A stretch of 64,000 nt of DNA from Macrobrachium rosenbergii (lineage: Eukaryota > Arthropoda > Malacostraca > Decapoda > Palaemonidae), in contig NC_089742.1 in NCBI RefSeq assembly GCF_040412425.1, forward strand, positions 82,474,992-82,538,991. The letters are read 5' to 3'. The translations under genes were made by a program, and so were the position numbers. A model generated the notes under the pieces. The model did not search any database, was not told the DNA's origin, and saw only the letters and a list, made by a program, of their open reading frames with translations. Positions 24,305-43,029 of this stretch are shown one piece after another (position 1 is the stretch's first letter; every line of letters starts with the position of its first letter).

Positions 24305-24550
24305 CTTGTTTGTCCGCCCCGGCATGGGCGGGGTAGGTAGGGGATCGGAAGGGCAGGGGAGACCTGACACATCCACCCTCCTCATGCAAACCTGTTTGTC
24401 CGCCCCGGGTGGGGCTGGATAGGTAGTGGATCGGGAGGGTAGGGGAGAGAGACATGTCACGTACACCATCTTACTGAAAACCTGTTTGTCCGTCCCGGGT
24501 GGGGCGGGGTAGATAGGGGATCAGGAGGGTAGGGGAGACATGATGGACAG
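24305..24550 (+). repeat. GC-rich minisatellite, about 88-bp unit, 3 copies
   Basis: Copies start at 24307, 24393 and 24483, each with TGTTTGTCCGCCCCGG-like sequence (third copy TCCGTCCCGG), then GGGGATCGGAAGGG-like and GGGGAGA. The composition is sharply different from the AT-rich flanks. A further GC-rich tail (CCAGCGCAGCGTAGCAAGCG) follows to about 24590. No family recognised. Confidence 0.88.
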
Positions 24551-24599
24551 CACCGGGTTCCAGCGCAGCGTAGCAAGCGCCATCAAGCTTGTTAGATAT

Positions 24600-25869
24600 A
24601 TAAGGACAGATAATCATCAGCCAACCTGCTGTCAGGCAAATGTAGTTGGTGTCTTATTGAAAGTCAGTTTTTTGTTCTTAGTATGAAGTTAAAATCACAA
24701 ATGGTAGAATGGTTGATTTCTGACAAACTGAATACTCATGAAGCCTCGATACTTGAAGATAACTTAAAAAGTATATGAGCTTACTTATTCCCATCTCCTA
24801 ATAGGTTGAGAATGTCTGGTGCAGAAGTTCTTGTGCACAAGGTGTTGATCTAGATTTGGATATATTCTGGATATTTTATTTATAAAACTGAAGATAACAG
24901 TCGACACTAAAAGGATTTTTTCGGCAAGATTCATCGTAGCACGTTTGCTTCTACCGATTCGACTGCATTGCTGGCTAGATACAGAGAAATAGTTCAGTAA
25001 TGAACTTCCTACTAGTATAAGCATGAAGTTGATAGTAAGCTTTTGTCTATACTTGTAAATAGAATAAGGTCATGGGGTAGATCACTGTAAAAAATGACAG
25101 GATGAAGGTGCTTTATTAGCATATACTCACAACTCTATAACTACTTACAAATTTCATTACTAACTCCGACAAAGCCTATGTAGATCTCTCCATTAACGTC
25201 TGCAGGCGAAATTTTTAGTCCCAGAATTTTGACTCATTATGTTAAGAAATACAATTATACTTTCGTGATACGTTTAGCTCCTGCTTCTGAACTAGGACCT
25301 TACCACATGACCTATATTGTGTTTTCCAATAAAATCGAGCAACAGAAGGTTGGAGCACTGTAAAAAACGAAAACATTTTGCATAGGTGTGCATGTATACC
25401 ATGAGATTACAGGTAATGTGAATTGGCTGTAATGGCCTCAGAAACCCTCCAAATATCAGAGGTGAGGCTGAATATTTTGAATTAGAAGTCTATATCACAA
25501 ACATAATCTTAACACTTAACAGAAGCACTATGACTGTTCCACAATGATTTCATGAATGGCTTTCTTCCTTATAAAGTTTGTGGCCAAGAAAGCAGCGTGC
25601 TTTACTGACAAAAGGCTAATGATTGCTTCTTGTGATTATTAACAATTTGCCACATCAGATGTCAGAGACTGGAGGACAAGTTGGAAATAGGAAATACTCT
25701 CTCTGGCCACAAAACTTTACTTCGAACTTCACGTTGGATAACTTATATGGTTACGAAAATTGCAGGTATCCTATCCTATACCTCTTTCACTTTAGGTGCT
25801 TCCCTAGCAGTAATCTAATATCCTTACGTTTTGCTGTGTTGAATGCTGCTTCTTAGATGTTAATTTGTG

Positions 25870-25872
<3 letters not shown>
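24600..25872. other. AT-rich non-coding sequence
   Basis: Short open frames only, none with recognisable product; nothing further seen. Confidence 0.5.

Positions 25873-25934
<62 letters not shown>
25873..25934. repeat. (CT)n microsatellite, about 31 units
   Basis: Uninterrupted CT run followed by a short AC-rich patch. Confidence 0.97.
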
Positions 25935-25936
<2 letters not shown>

Positions 25937-27545
25937 ACACATATACACACACGCATATCTCAAGCGAGGAAGGCAAGGGTGCCTCCCAAGACAGCAAATG
26001 AAACAGTAGTACCGAAATATAAAGTGAGGGTGTAAGTTCTAGTGAAAAATAAAACCCAGAGTCACAGTATCTCAAGTAAGTGCAAGGAAACAACAGACGT
26101 CATCAGTCCACAGCTGACGCCATCATCCGACCTGCTACTGCAGTTATTGCAACCCAGACTGTTCTTGCAATGCGGGTCCCGAAGACAAATGATATAAGTA
26201 AGGAGGTTCAAATAAGGCTGGAAAATTTTGAATATTGTAGTAGATGCGACACAGATAATCTTTAAACTAGTAGCGTCTTAACCTAACAACTATGAGTCAC
26301 AGTATCGTTTTCCTGTGCTGAGTCCCTATTAAAATTATTTCTTAATGGAGCATGTCATCATTTTAAGAAATAACCTAAAAGCTGAGCCTGTTCTAATCAA
26401 GGGGATGGATGATCTCAGTATGATGTCGCCATTATCCTTTTAGTGTTTTAGTGAAATAGTATTCAAACCTGATATGTCGATATTTTTAGTATCTATTTGA
26501 TGACCTGAGTCCCTCAGATAGATAACTGGTCTTATACATCAAACTGACACAACAATCTAATTAATATCACCAAGATGACCTCTTAGCATTAAATACACCC
26601 ACCTTAACTGCAATACAGTGTTTTTTGTATACGCCTCTGTAAATTTTCATTCTAATCTGCTCAGATTCTTATTTTAACAGCTTCCTTATCAGTCATCAAC
26701 TTTACATTAACAAAACGGTGGTATACCATGAAAAAGTGACTAAATTAAAGAATATAAGATTAACACAACAAAGCTTGGGGACATTAAGAGTTTGGGAACT
26801 GAACTTATACGTTTATTTTACGAATATTTTGGCAGGTTTTATGATTTAGTACTTCAGTCTCTTAGTCCAAAAATGAACCCTTTTGAATTTTAATAGTAAC
26901 CTTTTTGGAAATACTATATATTGCTTTTTTCTGTCTCAGTCTCATTACATCGAAAGTCTTAACCTTATATTTTTTATACGTAATGTTTTTTTTACACAGA
27001 TCGTAGTTTGTTCAAGTGTTATGCATATCACGTAATTCAAAGGGATATAGAAATAGGCCGGCAAAACTTGGTCAGGGTCAGTGACCACAGGATTACCAAT
27101 ATTCTACTTGAAAATTAAATCACTACGTTTAAAATAGTGTCATTAATTAAAACTTCGATACGCTTTAAGAAGTAATGTTTAATTAGAAGAAGAATATCTT
27201 ATAGAAGGTTTGTCACACCAAAGTGTATTTGACCTGTTTATAATAATGAATTTCTTTCTCGATTTTTACAAAACTTAATTGCTGTTTAAGCTCCTTTTCA
27301 AACTTTAATGAGAAATTTCCGTATAGAATGCACTGAAACCATAATATGAAACGATTGATTTTGCAGTTTTTTTTCTCATTCATCTTACCTCTCATTTTAA
27401 AGCTCTCATCTGTTATCTGTTACCCACCATTATCGGTTATTATCACGGTACCTCTTTCTTCCTTTCATTATTAGTTCAAGGATTTACTTAAGAAACCGGC
27501 AAGTTTTTTGTAACGTAAACTTTAAGTTCTGCAATACACACACAC
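25935..27545. other. AT-rich non-coding sequence
   Basis: No gene recognised. The stretch 26050-26265 has balanced composition and a 61-codon open frame from 26080, but no family match. Confidence 0.45.
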
Positions 27546-27720
<175 letters not shown>

Positions 27721-27740
27721 TTGCATGCCTGCGTTTGGTA

Positions 27741-27741
27741 C

Positions 27742-27807
<66 letters not shown>
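27741..27807. repeat. (ATA)n trinucleotide microsatellite, about 22 units
   Basis: Uninterrupted AAT-class repeat. It is the only long trinucleotide tract in the window. Confidence 0.97.
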
Positions 27808-27809
<2 letters not shown>

Positions 27810-29265
27810 GTTATGTGAGAGGTAAATTTTGAAAGTGACTTCCGGCATAGTAGGTAGTGTGAGTCCAATGCAACTAGGTAAAACTTTCCAGTTCCCTCCT
27901 CACACTCATGCATGAAAGGCCAATGAAAGCTTTTCTAGCCTTCGATGGCATTATTTGAAATAATTGAATTCCATGAATGACTTTCATGGTTGATGATTTT
28001 CTCGATATTATCTTTTCTTAGTGAGGTTTACGAAGTGAGTTTATGTGAATTAATTTTTTATGGGTTTTGGATCGTAAATTGAGCACTGCTTGGGAATTTT
28101 ACGCTGGGTGTGGAATTTTCTTTTGTCACAAATACAGGGCTAACGCTATTCACAGCAATATTCTGTAAATAAATTTAAAGCATGATGGTTTTCAGAACGT
28201 GCTAACTATTTGAAAGTAAGCGTAAATTTCTCATGGAGTACGCTCAATACCATTTAGTTTTCTAGACTAATGATATAAAACCTTGGAAATGCTGAGTTCA
28301 AGGCTTCACATCAGAAGGTTTATGCAAATTGCATTCCGCATTTAATAAAGTTATTTGTTGGAAAATTCTAGTTTTGAGAGACCCTCTTCCGAAATGATTT
28401 TGCTAAGGTAACATTGTCCGATCTGACGTTCTGAGGGTCCCCCATTTAGAGAGTGCCGTTTTCATTAAATAAAAATAATGTGAAAGCTATGCTCTAAGCA
28501 GACCGGTAATAGGAAAGTAACTAAAGATTGATATTTTTTCTGTTTACTTGATAAATAAATCGCATGCAGTAATAAGTTTTCAGGAGCTCGGAGCACTCTT
28601 TATATCATGATGCTTCGTACAAGATATCTTTAGTTTTCATTGACAACTACTGACTCTGCATTACGGTATTTTATAACATAGTTGGATGGTTATGGTAGCC
28701 TTTGAAATGTTCATCTGATTCTGAAACAGAATATTTCCTTTTTTGTGTTTAAAAACCCTTAATGTATAGCATGATTTTGTAACTGAGTCACCTGAATAGG
28801 TACAGGGAATCTAATTTTACTACCCAAAAATCTGCAATTCTCAAAAAATTGGTACATTTCTAAAGTCATTCACATAACAATTTCATAGTTTAGTTAATTA
28901 GATTATACTTGTGATTTTGCATGAGTCGATGTATGTTCAGTATCTTGTATTGTTAAATTGGAAGATATTCCTAAATTTAAAATCACTTTATAGAGATGGA
29001 GGCGAGTTATTTATATCATAATAGATTAGATAAATACTTAAACTCACGCAGGAGGTTGAAAAAGAAGTGTTTTACCTCTCTTCCAAACTCGTTTCGTTTA
29101 ACCTTAACATCTATAATGGTTCCCTCGTCGAAATGGTAGTTATATCGTTTCTGCTGGGTTTCGCTCCTCCTTTTCCCGTAAATTTTCCATTATGTTTTCT
29201 CTACCTCACGTTCATCACTTGGTCTTGCAGTGAAAGGAACGAAAAACTTGTGTTATTGGCAATTG
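27808..29265. other. AT-rich non-coding sequence
   Basis: Nothing recognised on either strand; the frame 29067-29282 is hydrophobic and likely chance. Confidence 0.45.
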
Positions 29266-29269
29266 GCCA

Positions 29270-29790
29270 ATATAGAACTTAAGCTGAAAGTAGATGCTGA
29301 GCCTCTGCAAAGCGAGTAGCACGCACTGGTTCTCAAGGCGAAGGAACTGAAGGTGTTGATGGAAGTTCCTTATTGGTGTGCAGCTTGTGAAAGACGGTCA
29401 GACCAGATAGCCTTCGATTATGGTCGTAAATTCTAATTACTGCTGCCATCCAAACTGGAGAGCAATATTCCAATAATCGAATAACAAAAGATCGTGCGGT
29501 GTTAATACCATCATCTCTGTAGAATTTAGATTCTGGGAGAATTACAAACTATACCTGTTTAATAGGCAAATTTATACGTTGTATTTCTGTAGCGCTATGC
29601 AAAAGAATACCTTTGATTCAAAGGTAATACCAAGTATAGTCATATACTTACAGTCACTAATTACAGAGCTACGTATGTAAAGTGGCTCGTGCAACAGGCC
29701 GGTCAATTAAGTCTTACTCTTTCCGGAGTTCAGCCTCATGCGACACAATGTGATTCGTTCTTAATCTCAGATAAAACTAGCAACACTCAG
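29270..29790 (-). pseudogene. Jockey-like non-LTR retrotransposon RT fragment
   Basis: Read on the minus strand, this encodes pieces typical of the end of the reverse transcriptase in jockey-type elements. RLLEYCSPVWMAAV at about 29450-29490 matches the conserved LEYCSPVWMS block, preceded by an FYRDDGINTARSFVI segment. Downstream is LSGLTVFHKLHTN, corresponding to the RR.VSALCMLYKI block with an apparent internal deletion between them. Stops and frameshifts interrupt it. It is a dead fragment with no 5' part nearby. The group is jockey-like by these blocks; the exact clade is uncertain. Confidence 0.72.
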
Positions 29791-30439
29791 TTTTGGTTTT
29801 GAAGGATCCAAAGACTACAATAAGCATAACATCATATGCATATTATCTTATTTTTTTGCACCACCAATTATGGTAAAAGATGAGACGAAAAAGTTAAATG
29901 GGCACTGGATCAAATAGTAACCTCCAGCACCATACGTTATAGTCTATATAAAAAGATCCCTATGGTTAACCAATAAAATAATTTTAAGGCATTATTCTTA
30001 CCCATTTACTGTATATGTAGCCTAGCGTTAGTGCGTTAGGGTGTCTATTTACTGTATGTGTACAAACAGTTTTTATGTATGATATCTGTAAATCTACCCG
30101 CATAATATCTATTGAGTCTCGGTTGTATTATAATGTAATGTTTCATTTATGTCTTCTTACCTATCGCTTGATCTCGAAAAGATAATCAGCTTCATAAATT
30201 GTTAAACTATAGATTGCCAATAAATGCCATTAATCAGCACGAATAAATATTCCATTAATCACTTAAAAGAGCCTTCCCATAAATCATTCATAATTTATCA
30301 AGTCATCTGCATAAATCATCGGACATAAATCAAGCAATAAGCTTTCATAAGTGCTGCACCGTGCGTCTGTATGTCCTTCTGGTCCTCAAATGCTCTTAAA
30401 CCGATATTTGTCATGCCGTTGCGTCGCTTGCGGTAAAAA

Positions 30440-30442
<3 letters not shown>
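29791..30442. other. AT-rich non-coding sequence
   Basis: Contains several ATAAATCA-like motifs at irregular spacing around 30215-30340 (TTAATCA, ATAAATC, CATAAATCAT), perhaps a very old tandem array. No gene recognised. Confidence 0.4.

Positions 30443-30498
<56 letters not shown>
30443..30498. repeat. (CT)n microsatellite
   Basis: About 28 CT units. Confidence 0.97.
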
Positions 30499-30501
<3 letters not shown>

Positions 30502-30967
30502 CGTTATAAATAATTCTTAAATTTATTCTGTGCGTGTGTCCTCGGTCATAACCGTTCTGTGGAGATTAGTCGGCTTGAAATAATATCAATTCAAACGTTG
30601 GTAAAACGTGTGTTTGATCTCTTTGTCTCGATAAGATGATGGCCTTATGGGTATTGGATTTAAAATGGATTCTTTAATAAGCTCCAATCCTTTTATCTGT
30701 TGGAGGTCATGTGTGTGGTTTCGTATCGTACCGTAAAATGGCTGACGTTGGAGGTTTATTATTTCAAATAAAGAATATGTTTAATTTTTTCCTGAAGAGT
30801 TAAATAATCAATTTGCATTTCGACGTTGTTTTAGGCATTTGTAGGCGCTATTTGTTGTAATAATTTTGCCAGAAGTGAAAATATGTTTGAATTATAGATG
30901 ATATATTGTGTGCTTGAGTGTGCTCATATTTATGTTACACGCAAAACGTGCGTCCACGTATCTTCAT
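30499..30967. other. Non-coding spacer
   Basis: Unique AT-rich sequence between CT tracts; nothing recognised. Confidence 0.45.
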
Positions 30968-31116
<149 letters not shown>

Positions 31117-31239
31117 TGTATAGGGGCCATTTTATGTGGTTTGGTATATAGTACCATGACCCACCTAAAGTGCAAATTTAAGTAAAGAAATATAACATTC
31201 TTAATTTTTTCCCTGAAAATTTTAGTTGATTAATTTACA

Positions 31240-31640
31240 AATATTAAGCATCCATAGGCTGCGCTGTAAGAACACGAAGGCAGAAATATTTAGGAAGCCA
31301 CGTTGGCTGGGCATTGGCCTCTGTGCTCCTGTACGGAGAGAAGCACCCTTGTGATGGGGAACTTCGTCACCCATAGGGGATCCAGTGAAGCAGGCACCAG
31401 TGTAGTTTATACATTTGAATTCGGAGGACGCGTGAAAGCCCTTCCTTCGATAGTAACTACTTAGGACACGGACTGCCACTCTTGTAATGAGGAATATCGC
31501 CATTTCAGGCGATTCAGGGAATCTGCGACCAACATGGTATATAAATTTTAATTCAGAGAGGGCGTAGAAATCTCTCGATATGAACTTCCCAGTAGACAAA
31601 GTGGCTGCAGGCCGATGGGACCCTCTGGAGTCGGGGGATT
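31240..31640 (-). repeat. Degenerate tandem duplication, unit about 135 bp
   Basis: Two diverged copies align along their length: ACCCTTGTGATGGGGAAC near 31345 with ACTCTTGTAATGAGGAAT near 31480, and ACATTTGAATTCGGAGGAC with AAATTTTAATTCAGAGAGG. The minus-strand frame 31222-31653 (143 aa, ATG start) shows the same duplication in protein: SELKFIYHVGRRFPESP resembles SEFKCINYTGACFTGSP. The open frame across both copies is notable, but I do not recognise a protein and treat it as a non-coding repeat. Confidence 0.6.
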
Positions 31641-31909
31641 CATAGCGAAGCATCCTGGTCCGTGAAACTTGTTAGCATTCTGAATAGAAACTTCTGTTGC
31701 TGTTCGTGTTGGTTTCTAGTTTTTAATCAGTTTTTGACTGTGCGTTCACCTCTTTATTGGAGTGTTCCATTCTCCCACCTTTAGCAGGAAGTATTTCTCT
31801 GACACCAGACAAAGCGTAGAGCCAATAGAAAACTAAATAGTAGGCCTATGGTTATTAATTTTGCTTTTGTGATTCGGTTTTTACTTTTGATGAAAATTTT
31901 GATACACAA

Positions 31910-32880
31910 AATTGAGAATGGCAATGGGAAATCCTCTTTCTCCTGTTTTCAGTAATTATGTATAGAATTTTGAAAACTAAATTTTCACCTAGCATTTCAC
32001 CATATGGTGTTCTGTGGTTAGATGCGTTTTGGGCATCTTTTGCGTATGGCCTTTAACCGGAAATGTAAATACATTTCTTTTACAGTTGGACAATTTGATA
32101 TCTTCCGTTAATTTCACGTATGAAGAAGAGCATTTCTCTCTCATTTACAGATGTAAATGTTCTCCGAACTCCAAATGGCTTTAAATCTTCTGTTTATAGA
32201 AAATCCCCAAATGCAAGTTCATGTATCCACGATTATTCAAATCATAGCGATGCAGTATGGAAGGCTACCTTTCCTTCTGTTTTTAGGAACTTTAAGTATC
32301 TGTAGCCTTGAATGGTTGAAAAATATTTTTAGCATCTCTGAGAAATTACAGTATCCTAGATATCTTGTTGAACGTGCTTTGTGGGCAGCTAATAAAAAAA
32401 GAACTTTATTCGGTCACTAAGAGAGAGACTCTTGGCAATCAAAACCTAGTTTTTTATACCTTAGAGTGGTCTTTTAAGGATGTTTCCAGTTTTTTTTTTT
32501 TTTTGAAGATTTTGATATCAATGTTGTTTTGAATTTTTCTAATACCTTGCAAGATATAATGATAAGGAATTCTCCTAGAGTTTCTCATGGCTGCATTTAC
32601 AAGGTTCTGTGCAAGAACTGCAAATGTTTTTATAAAGGACAATCGGACAAGAGACTTGAAACAAGAATTAAACAGCACAGATATAGTATAAGAACAGGAC
32701 AAATGACTTGTACATTATTTTTGCATAGTAATTTTAATCATAGGTTTCATTTGAATGGGGGTAAAGTTATTTTATATTGTAACAATATCATTCGAAGAAA
32801 TTTAATTGAATCTGCTTTAATTAATTATCACGGTGACCTAATGAATGCAAGCTAGGGTATGGACGATCGTGACACCTTTA
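31910..32880 (+). pseudogene. Penelope-like element: RT end plus GIY-YIG endonuclease
   Basis: The reading runs in three frames. MAMGNPLSPVFSNYV (about 31919-31963) is the conserved RT motif; VWPLTGNVNTFLLQLDNLIS (about 32045-32105) and TPNGFKSSVYRKSP (about 32170-32211) follow in order as in Penelope-like RTs. The catalytic YVDD site reads C-V-L-G, so both active Asp are lost. After a frameshift, 32529-32855 encodes a GIY-YIG endonuclease: CIYKVLCKNCKCFYKGQS with GIY changed to CIY and YIG to YKG, then RLETRIKQH with the catalytic Arg and an IESALI segment with the metal-binding Glu. Penelope-like elements use RT and GIY-YIG to prime at nicked or open DNA ends. This 5'-truncated copy is dead. 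Confidence 0.85.
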
Positions 32881-33097
32881 TTCTTGAAAAGATATTTATC
32901 TTGCTTCTTTTTAATCACCTGTTGAGTTGGGGCTTTTCCTATTGTACTGGTTTTAACTCGTGTTCGTGATTTTAGATCATATTTTTGCCATTTTTCCTGC
33001 TTTTATACTTACTTGTAAGGTACTTTCAATGTTTTCACCATTGTTTTCCAAATAACACGGAAGTGCGTGGTAAATCTCTATTTTTCCTCTGAACTCA

Positions 33098-34302
<1,205 letters not shown>

Positions 34303-34375
<73 letters not shown>
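34303..34375. repeat. (CT)n microsatellite, about 36 units
   Basis: One of the longest uninterrupted CT runs in the window. Confidence 0.98.
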
Positions 34376-36308
<1,933 letters not shown>

Positions 36309-36591
36309 GCACACAGTTTCCTAGACCGTCGTGAGTTCGCCCGGGGATACGTATGCAGCGTAATTGTTCGAGCGTTATCCTTATCCTTTAGATTATAGTA
36401 ATCCAGACTCCGTCTCAGGTTACATCTAGCCAATCCTTCTTGATCTTAATGTAATTAAAGAGCCGTTAAACTCCATTCGAGCGAGATGGAACCCGGAAGG
36501 GCAGCAAAGCTGGCTTTCCGTTACAACAGGTAATCTCTCTCTGTATAACGAAGTCCCAGCTTCTGACTACTATTTTCAGAGATTGCAAAAT

Positions 36592-36595
<4 letters not shown>
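36309..36595. other. Short unique block between microsatellites
   Basis: Balanced composition and CG-rich, without simple repeats until 36535. It contains TAATGTAATTAAAG near 36450. No coding signal is recognised; it is a possible conserved non-coding block. Confidence 0.3.

Positions 36596-36645
<50 letters not shown>
36596..36645. repeat. (CT)n microsatellite
   Basis: About 25 CT units. Confidence 0.97.
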
Positions 36646-36649
<4 letters not shown>

Positions 36650-36719
36650 CAAAGTCCCTAAATTTCATATATGTATCCCCCCAATTTTATAAACAGAGCG
36701 ACCTCAATAAGTACAGTAC

Positions 36720-36751
36720 ATACACACACACACGCACACACATATAAGCAA

Positions 36752-36842
<91 letters not shown>

Positions 36843-36853
36843 GATAGATATAA
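36720..36853. repeat. Compound (CA)n, (CT)n, (GATA)n microsatellite
   Basis: CA patch, about 36 CT units, then five GATA units. Confidence 0.96.
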
Positions 36854-36925
36854 ATATGGAGAACGTTCTGTTGATGCAATGAGTAGATAGATATAAATAT
36901 GGAGAACGTTCTGTTGATGCAATGA
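36841..36925 (+). repeat. Short tandem duplication, unit about 43 bp
   Basis: TAGATATAAATATGGAGAAC and the following CGTTCTGTTGATGCAATGAG occur twice in a row without a visible mismatch, so the duplication is probably recent, perhaps by slippage from the GATA tract. Confidence 0.9.
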
Positions 36926-38355
36926 GATTAGGGAGGAGGAGAGGAAGCGCTAAAAGGGGTTGATAGATGCCGTGAAAGAGGAAGTGGAGAAGTGCGAAAG
37001 TGCACGTGAGATAGAGATGATTAACGGCGTGTGTGTGTGTGTGTGTGTGTAGGGATGTTCAAAGAATGGCTGATAGCCTCTGTGAAGGCTTATAAAGCGG
37101 CTAATGTTAAGGAACTTTTTTTTGTACGCTGGGTTCATCCGCGATTGTGTAGTTAAAGTATGAATGTGGCAGTGACAATTGTGCCTTTTTTCTTATAAGC
37201 AAACATTTGGTATGGATATGTGTAACCGTTTATAATCAGTTCTTACAAATTTACATGTTGGGGTTTTTGAAAAATATTTTATTCCTGAGATACTTGTACC
37301 GTGGTTTTGGTATATAGTAGTCATTTTGGCTGTTAAACTCAAAGACGTAGATGTAAATAGCCTCCTTGAAAAATTGAGTGAATAAGTCCCGTCTATCAGT
37401 TTCATGCTATAAATAGGTTTATTTTCATTTTCAAACATTTAGCCAATTTCAGTGTAAGTTAGAATATAAAGAAAAAGAAGAAATAATTTAACTTATGTAG
37501 GCTACTTTATCTTACTGTAGTTCTTGGTACTAAAGAACTTCTGTATTTTCTTCAGTGTTCCTGCAATCATTACGTCTTGTCGGTCATCGATTTCTGGATG
37601 ACAAACTAAGAAAATTAGGAAAACTGGTAGGACTTGTGTTATGCATTTCATATTTTGGATGCTTGCTATAATAAAGCAGTGAAGCACTTTTATAATAAAA
37701 ATCACAGGAAGTCAGAATTACCTAAGAACATCATATGTTTGCCTTATTTCATCAGCTTTGAGTCCATCAAATGGATGTTGAAAATATCCAATGCAAACAA
37801 CTGTTAAAAAGCATACTTATGATAAATTGTCCTCATAAAGTTTAATTTTTTATATAATCCCATGCATGGGCTATGACTTATTTTATTTGGGAGAGAGAAG
37901 TAAGCAGTTGAATAAAAAAAATAATCAGCATTAATATTCAGTCAGAACTGGCAACAAGAATAATGCACACTATAGTGAAAAATCACATAGACATGATTGG
38001 TCCCATAGCTGTATAATATGTAAAATGGGTATTTTCAGAAATCTCATCGTGTCTGCATTGATAAAGAGTAACAAAGGGAAATAACGTTAACCCTATTCTG
38101 CACAGGGCGTTCGAATGAGTTTAAAAGAGAAGTTAAGAATCTCAGTAATCCTTGTTAATGTCGTTTTCCCTCCCCAGTTTATCCAGTTACCCGAGTTAGT
38201 CTATGGTAGCTGTTCTTCGCCTGAAAACTATCCAAAAGTAATGACCTTTCTATGATTAAAATGATCATATACTCCTTTAACCTTAGTTGTTAGTAACATA
38301 GAGGCTTCTTTCTTGCCGTCCGTTTTTTCAGTTGCCTCGTGGCCATATACTATAC
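36926..38355. other. AT-rich non-coding sequence with (GT)11
   Basis: A GT run lies at 37029-37051. No gene recognised; minus-strand frames at 37193-37438 and 37502-37705 have no family resemblance. Confidence 0.45.

Positions 38356-40381
<2,026 letters not shown>

Positions 40382-40447
<66 letters not shown>
40382..40447. repeat. (GA)n microsatellite, about 33 units
   Basis: Uninterrupted GA run. Confidence 0.98.
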
Positions 40448-41851
<1,404 letters not shown>

Positions 41852-42617
41852 AACGTAAAGAGCATTTACATTTCCCGTTCAGATACGTCTTTACCCAGGA
41901 TTTTCCTTTGCATTAAAGAATTGTAGCTTTATTGCATAAGATTTCGTGATTCCAAATACGTACCAGTACTGCATTTGGCTAAATGCTGCGTGGCTCCGGG
42001 CAACGCTTTCCTCGTAACCCTTTGACGTTAAATGAAAATTTATAGCCTATTTACATAAGGAATGAAATGTCACTCCCCTCCCCCAAAAATAAGGGGATGG
42101 GGAGATTGTAGTTCAAGAGGGTCATTAGCTGATTTTTAGGGGGCAAACACAGAACGCTGATGTCATTATCGCTCGATGGGTAGTAATATATGATCGAAAT
42201 TATTGCATGCATCCGATATTGTGCGGGTTTACCTGATTTATATTCTATTACAGTGCGTCCTTGTCACGTAAACTTCAGGTCAATTTTCAATTGGCGCGGT
42301 CATGGCTTTTTGAAATGATGTTTTCATTTTGTGTTTTTCTCATTATTGTAATTATTAAAGGAAACATACTTACATACAGTATATACTTATGGAAATTTTT
42401 GTACTGAAAGATATGGAACGGGTTAATGATTTTTTCTTTCCATATATTACATTTACAATTAAAATTGTATTTGTATATTTGGGTAACTTTTTTCTTTTTT
42501 TACAATACGACTTCTCCTCTTATATGAAGTGGGTACATTCTTCCCGATTCTCAGGGAATCTTATGAGACTGGATGAGACTAATGAGCGGTAGGTTGGGAG
42601 CAATCTCGCCTCAAATG
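41852..42617. other. Non-coding spacer
   Basis: No gene recognised on either strand. Confidence 0.45.
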
Positions 42618-42838
42618 CACCCTCATAAACTAAGCCTCTTTTTTTCCAAAAGTCCAATCATGACTTAGACATAGTGATAATAATGCATAAGTCAGTGACT
42701 TAGGAGGGAAATTTATTCCACTTACTTTCTATATGACTTAGGCAAGTATACCAGTAGGTGCGACACATATTGAGATTTGGTTTAGCAAAAATCCAAAAAT
42801 CAATGAAAAATGACTTAGGCAGTTAGTTTATGAGGGTG
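42618..42838. mobile_element. MITE-like element, 221 bp
   Basis: CACCCTCATAAACTAA at 42618-42633 is exactly inverted at 42823-42838 (TTAGTTTATGAGGGTG), giving 16-bp perfect terminal inverted repeats. The AT-rich interior carries four same-strand copies of TGACTTAG (about 42660, 42696, 42734 and 42811), as in subterminal transposase-binding repeats. It has no coding capacity. A clean target-site duplication is not evident; AAATG occurs near both ends but not flush. The superfamily is unknown. Confidence 0.7.
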
Positions 42839-42934
42839 ACGAAATGTAAGTCGAACACTTCACCCCGTCTCTCATTTTGTAACTGTCGGAGGTAGGATGT
42901 GGTGTTGCTATCGTAAGCCATAATAAGTACTTAC

Positions 42935-42985
42935 GTAAAAATATACGCACACGCACACACATACACACACATCTACATACATATG
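42935..42985. repeat. Short degenerate CA repeat
   Basis: CA-rich stretch of about 50 bases with interruptions. Confidence 0.7.
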
Positions 42986-43029
42986 GAAGTTAAAAGGACA
43001 GAATATAGATGTAACTTATACAACAAGAG

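Noticed and set aside
30215..30340. CRISPR-like array of ATAAATCA motifs
   Set aside because: Motifs are short, irregularly spaced and AT-rich in a eukaryotic context; no constant repeat-spacer structure.
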